From Ehretia macrophylla (Eukaryota > Streptophyta > Magnoliopsida > Boraginales > Ehretiaceae): a stretch of DNA of 64,000 nucleotides. The stretch is from contig CM075764.1 in the NCBI GenBank assembly GCA_037974665.1, forward strand, positions 83,413,825 through 83,477,824, given 5' to 3'. Both the position numbers and the translations under genes were made by a program. Positions 1-11,255 of the stretch are shown here, one piece after another; within the stretch, counting starts at the first letter, position 1, and the number at the start of each line of letters is the position of its first letter. The notes under the pieces were generated by a model. It saw nothing but the letters and a program-made list of their open reading frames with translations, had not been told where the DNA came from and searched no databases.

Positions 1-51
1 TATCACTTTACCATAATAAAGGATAGAATGCACCTAAGATCAACAACTATC

Positions 52-68
52 GAGGGTTCGAATCCCTC
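52..68 (+). other. tRNA T-arm-like fragment (plastid tRNA-Ser type)
   Basis: Seventeen bases form a perfect five-pair stem (GAGGG with CCCTC) around the seven-base loop TTCGAAT. With the few bases before it, this resembles the 3' part of plastid trnS-UGA. The acceptor, D and anticodon arms are not recognisable upstream, so it is at best a fragment, either plastid-derived DNA in the nucleus or chance. I recognise nothing else in bases 1-544. Confidence 0.3.
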
Positions 69-544
69 TTGTCAAGTTGCAAATAGTGAGTTACCAAGAT
101 CTGATTATGAGTTATTAAATGATAAAATGAATAAAAATTCGCAATTACATTGCCCCAGTATAGGATTTTCCAAGATTATTACCTTCCCTTTCATTGCTTA
201 TGGGATACAGTTTGCGTTTCTGTCTTCCATTTGGACAAAAGCTGCAGGTTTTTTAGGAGGCATAGCCCTCACAAACCTACGACACAGTTGGAATGCTTTG
301 TTCCCCTGGTTTGACGTCCGTTACTTATCTTGACTTTACGTTTTGCAATACATGATTTCTGATCCTCCGTTTTGCATATTGTCTTCTCTACCAATAAATT
401 TCTTCTCTTGTGGATTTGAACAAAGATCACTCACCAAGAAATCTGCTCATATTCTAATTGGATCTAAGCACAATAACACATGGCCAAGTGCGCATAAAAT
501 TTTTTGAAAGAAAAAGCTTTAAAATATCTGGACTTCCTTAATAT

Positions 545-1195
545 CATTATCTTAAACAAGACAATATCACAACTGCACATGAGCTAGGTCGAGGAATGAG
601 GTAGAAGTTAGATTGGACTCGAAAAGAATTCTGAAAATGAAAACTTTGGATTCCTTGGTTGCATAATCCAACAAGATGGAGAGATTAATGCTAATGATAG
701 CCACAGAATCAAGGCGAGGTGGACAAATGGAGAAGTGCACCAAGAGTCTTGTGTGACCGAAAAATACCCCTTAAATTAAAGAAAGGATTACAGGATTGCC
801 ATAAGACCAAACTTACTATATGGTTCAGAGTGTTAGGCAGAAAAGTATTAACATGTTATGTCAATGGTTAAGATAAGAATGTTGAGATGATGAATATGTG
901 GTAATACTAGAAAGACAAAATTAGTAACGAGATAACATGAGAAAAATGGAAGTGGTACCAACTGAGGATAAGATGAGGAAGAACCGTTTGAGATAGTTCG
1001 AACATATTATAAAGTGACCAGTGGATGCACTTGTTAGAAAGTGTGAAGGTATGGAGGTTGTATGTCGAAAGAGAGGCGGAGGAAGACCTCGCGAGCATAA
1101 AGCTAATAGAAGAAAAGGCTCTCAACACGAATGAGTGACGTTATTGGATCTATTTAGCCGACCCTACCCTATGAGATAAGATTTGGTTTGCTTTG
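545..1195 (+). mobile_element. LINE 3' fragment (C-terminal part of ORF2)
   Basis: Conceptual reading, in shifting frames, gives the C-terminal part of a plant non-LTR reverse-transcriptase protein. FGFLGCIIQQDGEI lies near 650. RPNLLYGSEC, followed by an MRMLR-like and a TRKDKI-like block, lies at about 805-930. The tail near 1140-1190 resembles the usual end of these elements (IRLADPT-like, then a T/G-rich run). The copy is 5'-truncated and has several stops and frame changes, so it is dead. It lies in opposite orientation inside the presumed intron 8 of the rhodanese-like gene. Confidence 0.75.
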
Positions 1196-2168
1196 ATTTG
1201 GTTCTGTCTACATGAACTCTTAGAAGTACCAAAAATTGTTAAGCAATGTATGCCTAGTTATCTTACTCAATTAGGGCAAACAATGGGAACTCTTCCAATA
1301 AGACCATTTCAAATATTACATTATGAGATAAATTTTTAATATCTATATTGCTCCCCCATTTTATAACCTCTTCCCTTACCAAATTGTTAGCTGAAACATT
1401 TTCAGAAGTCATCTGCTAGGCCTTTTTTTCCTTTTTTGTTTCTTTTGGCCTTTTTCCAATCTTAGAAAGCTTGTTATTTGAATATCATGCTATTCCTTAC
1501 CTCCATCTCCACATCAAACATATAATTGAAAACATATCATTCAGCGTTTTTCAGAACATAGACATTCTCCAAGTAATTTGTTTCGTTGTTTTTAAGTTAG
1601 TGCTTCAGACTCAATTCCACATACCCAAAGAATTGACCTCTACTTTTCAAATATGATATTTACTTGCTTTTCCCTTCAGCATTTCTCTTTTGCAAATCAA
1701 TAAGACATTGTGCTCTTTACTTTAATAACAAAAGCAAACTTATTGGTATCTCTTATACGTTGTCTTCCAAATATTATTTCTATGACAGTTGTTTATATTT
1801 AATCATTACTACTTAATAGCAAGCATCTACTTGAGAAACAATAAAATTCATTCCTGCAGTTATTTCATATATATTGTTTTATACATATTCCTTCTGTGCC
1901 AGTTGTTCCATAGCGTTGTGAAAGATTTATGCTGTTGACTGCATCCGGTGTCCGTTAGTGTCCCTGAATATTTAAGAAATAAAGGAAACCTAGCTATGGG
2001 AGATAAGACCCAAGGCTCAGCTCAATGCACAACACTTATATTAAGTTCCAGCTTTAACTGATAGTGGCTAGTAATGACAAAAGATGTTTAAAATAGGACA
2101 AAGAGAAAAGATTTCCAGATAACACTGTTGTACAGAAGAATGCTGTATACAAGAGTTGAGGGGTATAC
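1196..2168. other. intronic stretch without recognisable content
   Basis: This AT-rich sequence lies between the LINE fragment and exon 8 of the minus-strand rhodanese-like gene. I looked on the minus strand for the next expected coding block (the acidic and membrane C-terminal region of the At3g59780-type protein) and did not find it. It is most simply part of a long intron 8. Confidence 0.5.
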
Positions 2169-5100
2169 CTCATTGAGTATTGTTAGTGTTGTTTCAGGTT
2201 TTAGCTCCTTAATGCGGAGACCCTCCTTATCCCAAGACCGGAAGCCTCCTTGCACAAGGTATGGTCTCTGCCAGGTGAACAAGAAACATCAAACTATCTG
2301 TTTTTGAATTGCAGAAGAAAAGGGCATGAGCAGATTTTCTCAGTTTGATATGCATAAAAGATAGTCTTAGGCATTTAGCCTAAAATTTTGCCTAACTGGC
2401 TCATAATTTAAGAAATTGATCGAGTCAAAAAGCAAGAGGCGAAGTGTTTGACCACCTAACCTACACAACAACCAAATCTACTATTTTATTTGTCTATATA
2501 TGAAATATCAATTATGAATTCGAGTTAAAAGCAAGACTGAGGGTCATGAATGTCATTTAGAAGGGAAAGAATTAAAATTGAAAAGAAACTATTATTGTGG
2601 TCAATTACATTAAAAAGTAAAATCAGGGGCACATTGGTTTGGTCTCATAAACTTGGGTAAACCTAGCAAAGCAACAATGTAATATTAGACAATCCAAGAA
2701 ATTTAGTTCTAGTGTGAATCACCTGAACTAGAGTTCAGTAATTATCCAAAACTAAATAGAAGCCAGTAACATAGACCTAAGGGGGCGTTTGGTTCACGGA
2801 ATCTTACAGGATTTTCGGGAATGTGAAGTTTGGAATATGATATTCCCATGCTTGGTTCGCGAAATAAAAAAATATTCCTGAGAATATCACGTTTCTAAAA
2901 AAACAATATTCTCATGATTTGCTCAATTTTCATTCCCATATGAGGGGTGAAAATCTCACATTCCCAAGTTGTAGGAATGTTTAGGAGAAAATAAAAGATG
3001 CAAGTTCCCATCTTAAAAAAATAGAAAAATAAAATAAATAAAATAAAATAATTCAAAAAATAAAAATAAAAAGATAAAAAATATAAATAATGAAATAAAA
3101 ATAAAAATAAAAATAAAAAAAAAAGAAATTTAAAATAATAAAATAATAAAGACTAATAAAAAATAATAACAAAATAAAACAAATAGAATATAATTTATTA
3201 AATTCTTAAGTTAAATTATTTTTTGATAATTTAAAGTTATATTTAAAATAAGATTTTTAAATTCTAAAATTTAAATTTAAATATGAAAAATAAATAAATA
3301 AAATTATTAAATTGTTAAGTTAAATTAAAATTTTATAAGTTAAATTTATATTTAAAATAATTTTTTAAATGCTAAAATCTATAATTTAAATTAAATTTCA
3401 AATTTAAAAATAAAACTAAAAAATGAATAAATAATTTTTAAATTTTAATTTTTTATATTTAAAAAAAATAATTTAATTTTTTAATTTTTTAAATTTAATG
3501 TTTTAATTTAAAGTTAAAATTTACAAATATAAAAATAAATTTATTTTACTTGTATAAACACGTTAGACATTTTCTTGCTCGCGTATTGGCAAAAGTATGC
3601 AAAGTGTATCATGACTTATATAGTTTTTATGACATTTTTGTTTTTTGAGTTAGGAGCATTGTTGAAAAATTACTCAAGATGCCTAAGAATATTGAGTCTA
3701 AACCAAACATAATAATATAGCATTATTCATATGAATATTTTTAACGAATCAAACTGTTTTGATCACATTTTCCTAGGAATGTTATTCCCATAATGAAAAT
3801 CATTCCATGAACCAAACGCCCCCTAAAGCATCTAATGTATCTAAGTTCTCTCTTTTAAGATTTTAATTTTTGAAAGAAATACCATAAAAAACTGCAGTCA
3901 TTCTACTTTCCAAAAAAACAACTGCAGTCATTCTAAAGTCTGCATTCGTGACACTTGAGCTGCCTCATGCTATTCTTCTTTTTCTTGGTCGTGTTTTTGA
4001 TTTATTCTAAAAGCACACTACTTAAGATACACACAGTGTATACTTCAGTTATACTTGCCTTGATTCCAAGTTTCCTCAGTGACCTGGCAATGCCCTTGGA
4101 GCGAGTACCATCAGCATCCATAACTATGACCTTGGACCTGTCCTATTGGAAGGTAAAAGAGGTTATTTCAGATATCATTTTCAAATCCCATGAAAGTCGG
4201 TGTATTAATAGGAAGAACATGATAATGAATAACTGCTACCAGTATAAGTCAGTTTTCTGGTTTAGGAAACTATTTATATGCACAAATTTCAAATATCTGT
4301 TAATGGTAATGAATAATGGTAATATCATGAAAACCCACTCTCTTGATTAAACGTGAAAGTTTATCATTGATGTCTTACATATAATCACTGTCTTCACAAA
4401 TTAGATTACTGTTGCTTCTTAATTGACAAGTAATTAGAAGTTCTAAAGAAAGAAAACCACTCTTCTATATGAGTGGTTGCCAATAGAGCATGATTGGCAC
4501 TGATCTTCAACCCCGTTTCTCCGTTTCTCAAAAACCCAGTGGACAGCAAAGACAATGAATTTTTATGTAGCTTCTGCAGAAATGTAAGCGTTTGCCCTTA
4601 AAACACACATAGACAAAAATTTTGGAGCATGTGATTACATACTTGAACAATCTTCAAGTTCCGAATGACACCCGCAATCAAGGTGTTATCTAAGTCTTTT
4701 CCACTCTTCAGTAACTTTCTTATAGAGCGGTCAACCTGAAAATTCCATTAATTAGACAAAAGGAAGAACATGAACATTTCCCTACCAATATTTTATGGCT
4801 CATAATGATTGATCTAGGATTATCAACACCTTTCACTATAAAAGAATAGAGAAATAAGCCTTTGAGCTGCACCAGCCTACCTCAGGTAGTGGTGCCACAC
4901 TGGCATATCTAGACCGTGCAGTTCGTCGAAGATCAGGAATGCCATCTCTTTCTCTGAGATCCTTCACAACAGTAAAGACATTTAGAGAACAGAGATTATT
5001 ACATACGGGGCAGGATTTTAACTCAGATTTTTCGAAAATATACTCTTAATTCATAGAAAAATCCAGTTGAAACATAATAAAACAAGAAAAGGCAGAAAAA

Positions 5101-8100
5101 AATTACAGTCTCTTGCCTCAGGCCGGATATCAATGAGTACAGCTTTCTCTTTCCCTGATAGGAGCTTCAAAGTTGACTTGGCAGATAAATCTCCAGAATA
5201 TCCACCATAAGTCAATATCCTATAAGAAACCCTGCACAGATCTGATAAACAATATAATTTTCCATAATTTTTTCAAAGATAGAATTCATTCCTGCTAACA
5301 AGAGAATAGAAAACCCATAACAGACCAAGAACAGAGGGATATCATACCATAGAGTTGCTGATGCTCCAAGGAAAAGAACAAATGTAACAATTGGATCATT
5401 GGGGTCTATGCCTAGACCTTTTTCAAGTTCCTTCAAAGAGACATAAGCCTGATAACAGCAATGCAAGATTAGAACCATAAAATCAATAGTAAACAACAGA
5501 AAATACAAAGATTTCTTCAGTTACCGTGAAATTTTCAAAAACAAGGATTGGATGATGTCTAATACATTGCTTTAAGCAATTATGCAGAAATAATAACAGT
5601 GTGAATGATAATCATCTTAGTCAACCCTTATAGTTCAGTCAGCAAGACAGGTCCCTGATCTTAATTATTTAGGATTTGGAAAATTTAGAATTATTACATT
5701 AGATTTGTAATGAACCAGAGAGTAGATCTGTATGCATATGAATGTGGAAAAACCAAGTATACCTGTTGAAACGCTGTCCCAAGCGGCCTCAAGACTATAG
5801 TAGCCTTCTCCTCTGATAGATTTAGTGCATCCTGGATCTCTGGTGGAAGCAATTCCTTCACGGCCCCGTAAGAATACACAATAGATTTGGCCCCCTGCGT
5901 TACTGAATCCTCAACCACGATAATTGTGTTCCTCAACGCATCAACAGCAATGACTCCTATTCTGCCTGAGGCTTCCTTTAAGTCACTGGAGAATCCAGTC
6001 AGTTTACTACCAGCTAAGTCCCCAGATTTATCAACAGATGAGACCACTTTATCAATTGCATTGTTAACTGTTTCTTTAGCACCACCGAGAGCAGATTTCA
6101 CGGATGAAATGACCTGATTAACTGACATATTCAGAGCATTTTCTCCATTATTAACAGTCCCAGTGATGGTTTTAATAATTTCAGAAAAAATATCTGTGCC
6201 ACTCGTATTTGAACCGGATAATGAATTTGTATCCATGGTTAAAGAGTCAGACACTAGAGCATGGTTAGCTCCAATATCATCTATGATTGTTGCTGACTCC
6301 ACACTAGAAGACTCGGTCAATGTACTGGTATTATCTATTTGATTGGTGAAATCCATGAGTTGTTCATCCACAGATGATCCAGCACTCTCTACAAATCTCA
6401 GTTCACCTGTTCCTTTGCCATGTACTTCATTTTCTAAACTCGCTCGATAGAAGTAATTATCCCCTACCAGATCTTTAATGTAGTTCATTTCATTTTGATA
6501 GAAAAACCCATTATTGATATCCATGGAACTATATCGTCCAGTCTTTTCTATAAAGTCAGAAGAGAAGGACGTTGTAGACTGTGTCTTCAAGGAAATTTCT
6601 TGAAGATGGACTCCGTTTGACAAGTCCACGACTACCCTTTCCACCAGATTGGACTTAACCTCAAATGTCTTCAAACATGACGAAAAGGATCTAAGCCCTC
6701 CACATATAGAGACCTGCAGAATCAAAAGTTTTACATGGCATAAATAGATTCTGACGAGAATCACACAAAGCCATAATATTTATGTTTAAGACTATGAACT
6801 GTTTCTTCACATGAAATGTCAGAACTTTAACATTCAAGATCATACAATAGTTTCAGTCCTAGATCTTTTTAGTAAGAAAAAGTAGAAATTGATAATGTGC
6901 CATTTTGCTCATAAAGAAGAGCCACAACCTGTAAAGTCTTAATTTGAATTCCAGCTATTTGATTTTCCTTAGACAAAGACCTGACTAATGTTCCTATTCA
7001 AGTGGAAGAAATCTGTCACCTCTAAATGCTCACACCGAGAAACAGAGACTATTTATCTTATATACATCACCAGAGGAGAAAACGCTTTTGCAGCAGCCAA
7101 ATGCTCTTCAACTACTATAAACCAAAATAACATAAATAGCACCATCTTTCATTTGTATTTTTTATCTTTATAAAAATATCTCCTTTTCAACTCCATGTAG
7201 AAGGCAGTAGCCAGACACACTTTGATATTGAACACAAGTTTTACCGCGGTGTATGCAAAATTGTTAATAGCATTGAGTATCTCACAGCTCAATAAAGAGG
7301 CAATAGCATAAACTGAAAATCTCAAATCATGGATTTTGCCTTTTCGTCCAAAGGAAAAAATGACTGACAATCACAGGCTGTTTTTTCTTAACAAATGAAA
7401 ATGGTAACAACAGAAAAAGAAAAAGCAACAGAAGAAAAATGAAAACATCAAGAAGAACATATGCTCTGTGTTAGGACCTAAAATGGTCACATCCTTCTGT
7501 TTCTCAACTATGAACTACAGTCAGTCAGTAATATACTTCACAAAGAACACATATGCTCTCTATAAGGACCTCAATTGATTCCATCAGAGTATCGCTATTT
7601 TGAACCAACATCATGTAGTAATACAGTGAAAATAGCCAACTCTTCACCTGCCCCCCCCCCCCCCCCCCCCCCCGAAAAAGAAAAAAAAAACCCAAAAAAA
7701 TGAGAAGGAGAACATACACACAAGAAGTAAGGTAACAAAGCATGAAATTGGAGATAATTAGACAATGTGCCTGTTCATCTTGAAAAAAAAATAAAAATAA
7801 AAATAAAAATTGAAAGGGGTTAATAGCACCATTTCTCCGGTGGCTTGCTGTAAGTGCATATTATCCCACATGGTACCATAATTACAGTTTTAGTCCCAAA
7901 CTTTTCGTAAAGGTTACACGATACCCCCTCTATTAACGTTACTGAGATGGTAATATGCAATCCTTTTAAAAGTTTAAGAGACTAGAAGTGTAATTATGTT
8001 AATAGGGTAATACACACTTTCGGCAAATCACATAAAATATGGTGCTGTTTCTCCAATTGAAAAATGTAAGGATTGTCATGTACTATCTACAATTCAATTA

Positions 8101-8245
8101 GTTCAACAAAAAAAGCATAACTGATATGTAGTCTTAAGCTATAACTCCTCTAAAAATTTACATAAAATTAGAAACTTCTCAACAGTATTGTCACCTGTGA
8201 ATGAGTGGAGCAGTAAGTGTTGGTGGCTGAGCAAACAGGCAACAT
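2169..8245 (-). CDS. rhodanese-like domain protein, chloroplast thylakoid type (At3g59780 / CaS class), 5' part
   Basis: Exons, read 5' to 3': 8245-8195, 6713-5763, 5448-5348, 5231-5117, 4961-4881, 4735-4643, 4142-4059, 2267-2169. All phases fit and give 525 residues so far. The start codon at 8245 begins MLPVCSATNTYCSTHSQ, a plastid-transit-like N-terminus. Residues 18-334 are Ser/Thr-rich with helical repeats. A membrane segment around DPIVTFVLFLGASATLW lies near residues 350-370. A rhodanese domain follows at about 385-515. The loop reads VMDADGTRS, with Asp (about residue 473) where active rhodaneses have the catalytic Cys, so sulphur transfer is unlikely. Known relatives are thylakoid membrane proteins; a role in calcium or stress signalling is only inference. 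Introns 4 and 7 use GC donors. The C-terminal exons after NE are not in the window, so the gene either continues past base 1 or is truncated. Confidence 0.87.
2781..3823. mobile_element. Tourist / PIF-Harbinger-type non-autonomous DNA transposon
   Basis: Terminal inverted repeats start GGGGGCGTTTGGTTCACGG on the left and, read from the right end inward, GGGGGCGTTTGGTTCATGG. Similarity extends about 50 bases inward with repeated GGAAT and TTCCC blocks. The element is flanked by the 3-bp duplication TAA (2778-2780 and 3824-3826), typical of the PIF/Harbinger/Tourist group. The 1043-bp body is very A/T-rich with poly-A-like stretches and no coding potential, so it is non-autonomous. It sits in intron 7 of the rhodanese-like gene. 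Confidence 0.9.
4057..4058 (-). other. GC splice donor of intron 7
   Basis: Exon 7 ends with LRKLGIK and the intron opens GCAAGTAT, a near-perfect GC-AG donor. The acceptor at 2269-2268 leads in phase 0 into RPYLVQGG. Using the GT four bases further on would shift the frame. Intron 7 (4058-2268) is about 1.8 kb because it contains the Harbinger-type element at 2781-3823. Confidence 0.78.
5115..5116 (-). other. GC splice donor of intron 4
   Basis: On the minus strand exon 4 ends CCTGAG and the intron starts GCAAGA. The acceptor is at 4963-4962 (GAAG before GATCTC). No GT near the junction keeps the frame. Taking the GC donor joins IRPE to DLRERDG, which is the continuity expected for this family. 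AG followed by GCAAG is the usual consensus of GC-AG introns. Confidence 0.75.
7651..7673. repeat. homopolymer C(23)
   Basis: Twenty-three consecutive C residues are followed by an A-rich run broken by G and CCC. The tract lies in intron 1 (8194-6714) of the minus-strand rhodanese-like gene, so the pre-mRNA would carry a G run at this point. Length accuracy depends on the sequencing method. Confidence 0.95.
7815..8055. mobile_element. decayed inverted-repeat (MITE-like) element
   Basis: The left arm (AGCACCAT, then GTGGCTTGCTGTAAGTGCATATTA) and the reverse complement of the right arm (AGCACCAT, then GTGATTTGCCGAAAGTGTGTATTA) are clearly related but diverged. The ends and target duplication are not clear. 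There is no coding capacity. It lies in intron 1 of the rhodanese-like gene. Confidence 0.5.
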
Positions 8246-8814
8246 TCTCATATAAATACTTCAGTATCAACACAAAAGCAGCTGATTTTATAGGAAACCA
8301 AGAAAAGTCAAACTAACCATAAAAGATCATCACTTTTGAACAATTCTTGAAATGGGTTCTTGTTAAAATAAAGAAAATTTTAGAATTCTTGAAATGGGAT
8401 CTATATATATATATATATATATAAACGTATTTATGCACTTATCACTGTATCAAATTTTTTATTTGTTGGGGTATTATCCAATGAAATGATGTAGAGTGAA
8501 GATGAGAGGTGGGAGATGTGTGTTGGAAATTCGCGTGGCTTGTTTGGGGTCGTTAAGTTCATCTTCTTCGGCCATTAACTGCCTCTCGTTTTTCTGTGGG
8601 GACACAGTTGATTTGTTTGTTTTTCGGGTTAATTGTGTAAGTTTGTGCCCTCTTTAATTGTTTTTAAGTCGCAAATTTTTCTTTTCTTTTTCCTTGGAAG
8701 ACAAAGTCGGATTACATAACCATCATCAGAAGAGATGTTTCACTCTTTTTATATTTCTCTAATAAAACGAGCAATTGTGTTGATACTTCAAATTTTGGCA
8801 TTCATCATGAAAAT
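8246..8814. promoter_or_regulatory. 5' flank of the rhodanese-like gene
   Basis: This is the region upstream of the minus-strand start codon at 8245. It holds a short TA microsatellite (about 8403-8422) and AT-rich DNA. I could not identify a convincing TATA box or transcription start. Its upstream side is bounded by the fold-back element starting at 8815, so the element-free promoter space is only about 570 bases. Confidence 0.35.
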
Positions 8815-9338
8815 AAGGGTAAATTGCACCGGACCCCCTTGTGGTAAGACCTAAGTGCGCACGATCCTCCTATAGTAAAAAAACTCCCTTCAGACCCCCT
8901 GTGGTCATATAAAAGTGCACACGATCCCCCGTCAAAAAAATATATTTTTTGACCAATATACCCCTTGCTTCATGTATAATAGCCAACCACTCATTTAAAC
9001 TTCAAGAACCACTAATTTGAGCTTCAAGAACTATTTCTTTGAGCTTCAACACCCATTCCTCTCTCGACTGAGATGCTGCTGTGGTGAGTTCCTTAATATT
9101 TTTTATTTATTTTTAATAACAACACCGTGATTTCTAAGTAAAATCATTGGTGTGTTTTGATAATCGATAAAATCATGGAGCAAGGGGTATCTTGGTCATA
9201 AAATATACTTTTTTGACGGTCGGGGGAGGTCGTGTCACTTTTATTTGACCACATGGGGGTCTGGAGGGAGTTTTTTGACCACAGGGGGTCGTGCGCACTT
9301 AGACCTCATTACAGGAGGGTCTGGTACAATTTACCCTT
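8815..9338. mobile_element. fold-back MITE with long terminal inverted repeats
   Basis: The element starts AAGGGTAAATTGCACCGGAC and ends with the near-perfect inverse. Arms of about 150 bases pair over most of their length (blocks ACCCCCTTGTGG, AAGTGCGCACGAT and GTCAAAAAA on both sides). A candidate 5-bp duplication AAAAT flanks it (8810-8814 and 9339-9343), but the context is AT-rich and the exact ends could move by a base. The short unpaired centre has no coding potential. The superfamily is uncertain. A transcript would form a long hairpin. Confidence 0.82.
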
Positions 9339-9359
9339 AAAATAATAGATAACAAGAAA

Positions 9360-10310
9360 CAAAAATGACATGACAGGATGTGGAACCATTGTTTGAGGGT
9401 TAGTGAGAAAAATGGAATGCACTTAAGGTATAATTATTGTAGAAAAGAGTTTTGGGGTGGTGTTATAATGATGAAACATCATTTAGTCCAAGAGGCACAA
9501 TTTTTATCAAATCACTTGATACCTCCTCAATAATTAAAAGTTATACAAAAATGTATGAATTGCATAATGGAATGGTGAAGAAAATTGGAGAAGAAAATGT
9601 TATCCAAGTGATGATGGATAGTGCCTCAAGTTATGTAGGTGTTCGTGAGCTTTTGATGAGTGAAAGGAAGAACATGGTTTGGTCTCTATGTGTGGCACGT
9701 TTGATTGATCTTATGCTTTTGGACATAGGTAAATTGCCGATTTTTTAGGATAACATTAACAAAGTAAAGGAAGTGACTACTTTTATTTATCTACATGTCT
9801 AGGTACTTGATTTGTTTAGTAAGTATAGCAAATAAAGAAAGTTGTCAAGGCTTGGGCATACTAGATTTGTCACCTCTTATCTAACTTTGAAGAGTTTATA
9901 TGATTGAAAAATTCGACCTAGGGGTATGTTTGCATTGGAGGAATGGGAAACAAGCACTCATTCAAATAGCACAATAGAAAAAATGGCACAATAAATAATT
10001 TAAGAAGATGCTCGATTTTAGAGGTCAATCAAATATTGTATTCAAAGTGTATTGCCTTTGGTTAAAGTGTTGAGACTTGTGAAGGTTACTCAAAATCGAC
10101 AATGAAATATATTTATGAAGCATTGGATGGACCAAAAGAAGATATTAATACAAATTTTAACAATGTTAAGATAAGATACAATCACATTCAGAAGGTTTTT
10201 TTTTTTTATGAAAGATGCGATTTGCAACTCCATAGGCCATTACATGCAACAAGCTACTATTTCAACACGTCTCTTAGACACACTTCATTTTATAGTTAAT
10301 ATTATAGGCC
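9360..10310 (+). pseudogene. hAT-superfamily transposase remnant
   Basis: Near 9410-9485 a BED-type zinc-finger segment is readable (YNYCRKEFWGGV, then KHHL). It is followed almost at once by a DUF659/hAT core: GTIFIKSLDTSSIIKS, then KKIGEENVIQVMMDSASSYV, then the His/Cys block equivalent CVARLIDLMLLDIGKL (9494-9742). Further hAT pieces follow at about 9860-10300 (RFVTSYLTLKSLYD, KYIYEALDG, DLQLHRPLHATSYYFN). The N-terminal to core spacing is much shorter than in intact hAT transposases. Stops and frame changes are frequent and I found no terminal repeats. It is a dead copy. Confidence 0.82.
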
Positions 10311-10369
10311 ACTACAATCACTTTCTGTAGGTCCTCGATCTAACTGAAAATGTTAGAAGAGGAAGTCGG

Positions 10370-11255
10370 TTGAAGCCTCAACAACATCCCTCGATCGACA
10401 ATGATAGTGGAACCACTACTGTGTCGGAAGAGCAATTGCTCAACTGACTAAGGCAATTAGTTTTGGGCTTTTCCAAAAGAGCATGTTGGTTGTTCAACTG
10501 ACAGCAACAGAGAGTTGTTGTCTTTACCGGCTGAACTGCTGCTTCATTTACTTGTTGAACTGACAGTTCCCGTATTTTGAAAAACTATTTGTTTTATATC
10601 CGTGCAAAATGCTTTTAAATCCAAAACTACCCCAAGCTTGCAAAAAATTTATACTAGCAACAAACATTCAATTCTAAGCTTACAAAGTCTTTACTACACA
10701 TTCATTACCCTAATCTTGGGCTTATATTTGCAAATCTTTGAGCATTCAAGTATCTTAATTTGTGTTATTCACTCATAGATGAGATATTTATTTGTTCTTA
10801 TTTTATACATACACACACACGCACACTTTGTTGCTGTAAACTCTTGTACTTAGATTGAGAGAATCATTGTATTAAAAAGAGTGTTGTAAATTCTTTATGG
10901 ACTCAAAGGAGTGAGGTAGTAGGTAGGTAGTTTTACCTACAATAGTAGAAGTTAGTGTTTCTCTTGTAGACCCGAGAGGTTGTTAGTTGATTTTTGCTTC
11001 ACCAACACTTGACAAAGTATTATAGTAAAATTTGTGTGAAATCCTAAGGGGAAAATACCTTAGTTTGTGGATGTAGGCTTGACAAATTACTTAAAAATCT
11101 TTGTGTTTGATCTTTCTAAGTCTACTTTTCTTACCTTCCTATTTTTGCATCCATAGTGTTTGATAAATTGTCTAGAAGAGTTTTATTATTTCATTATAAT
11201 TTTGAAAATAGTGTATTGTATCATTTATCCTAATTCACCCCACTCTTAGGATTAT
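10370..11255 (+). mobile_element. copia-type LTR fragment (SIRE-like style)
   Basis: The text around 11040-11080 (AATCCTAAGGGGAAAATACC, then CTTGTGGATGTAGGCTT-like) and the ending near 11230-11255 (TAATTCACCCCACTCTTAGG) match the style of long plant copia LTRs. I found no terminal repeat partner, primer-binding site or duplication, so this is an old truncated or solo LTR with uncertain ends. A short CA-repeat lies near 10811-10825. Confidence 0.4.

Noticed and set aside
28-333. Open frame of 101 codons on the plus strand at the left end
   Set aside because: No recognisable domain. It begins in the tRNA-like fragment and has no start context or splice structure that I can support.
5887-6117. 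Plus-strand open frame inside exon 2 of the rhodanese-like gene
   Set aside because: Antisense shadow of a well-supported exon.
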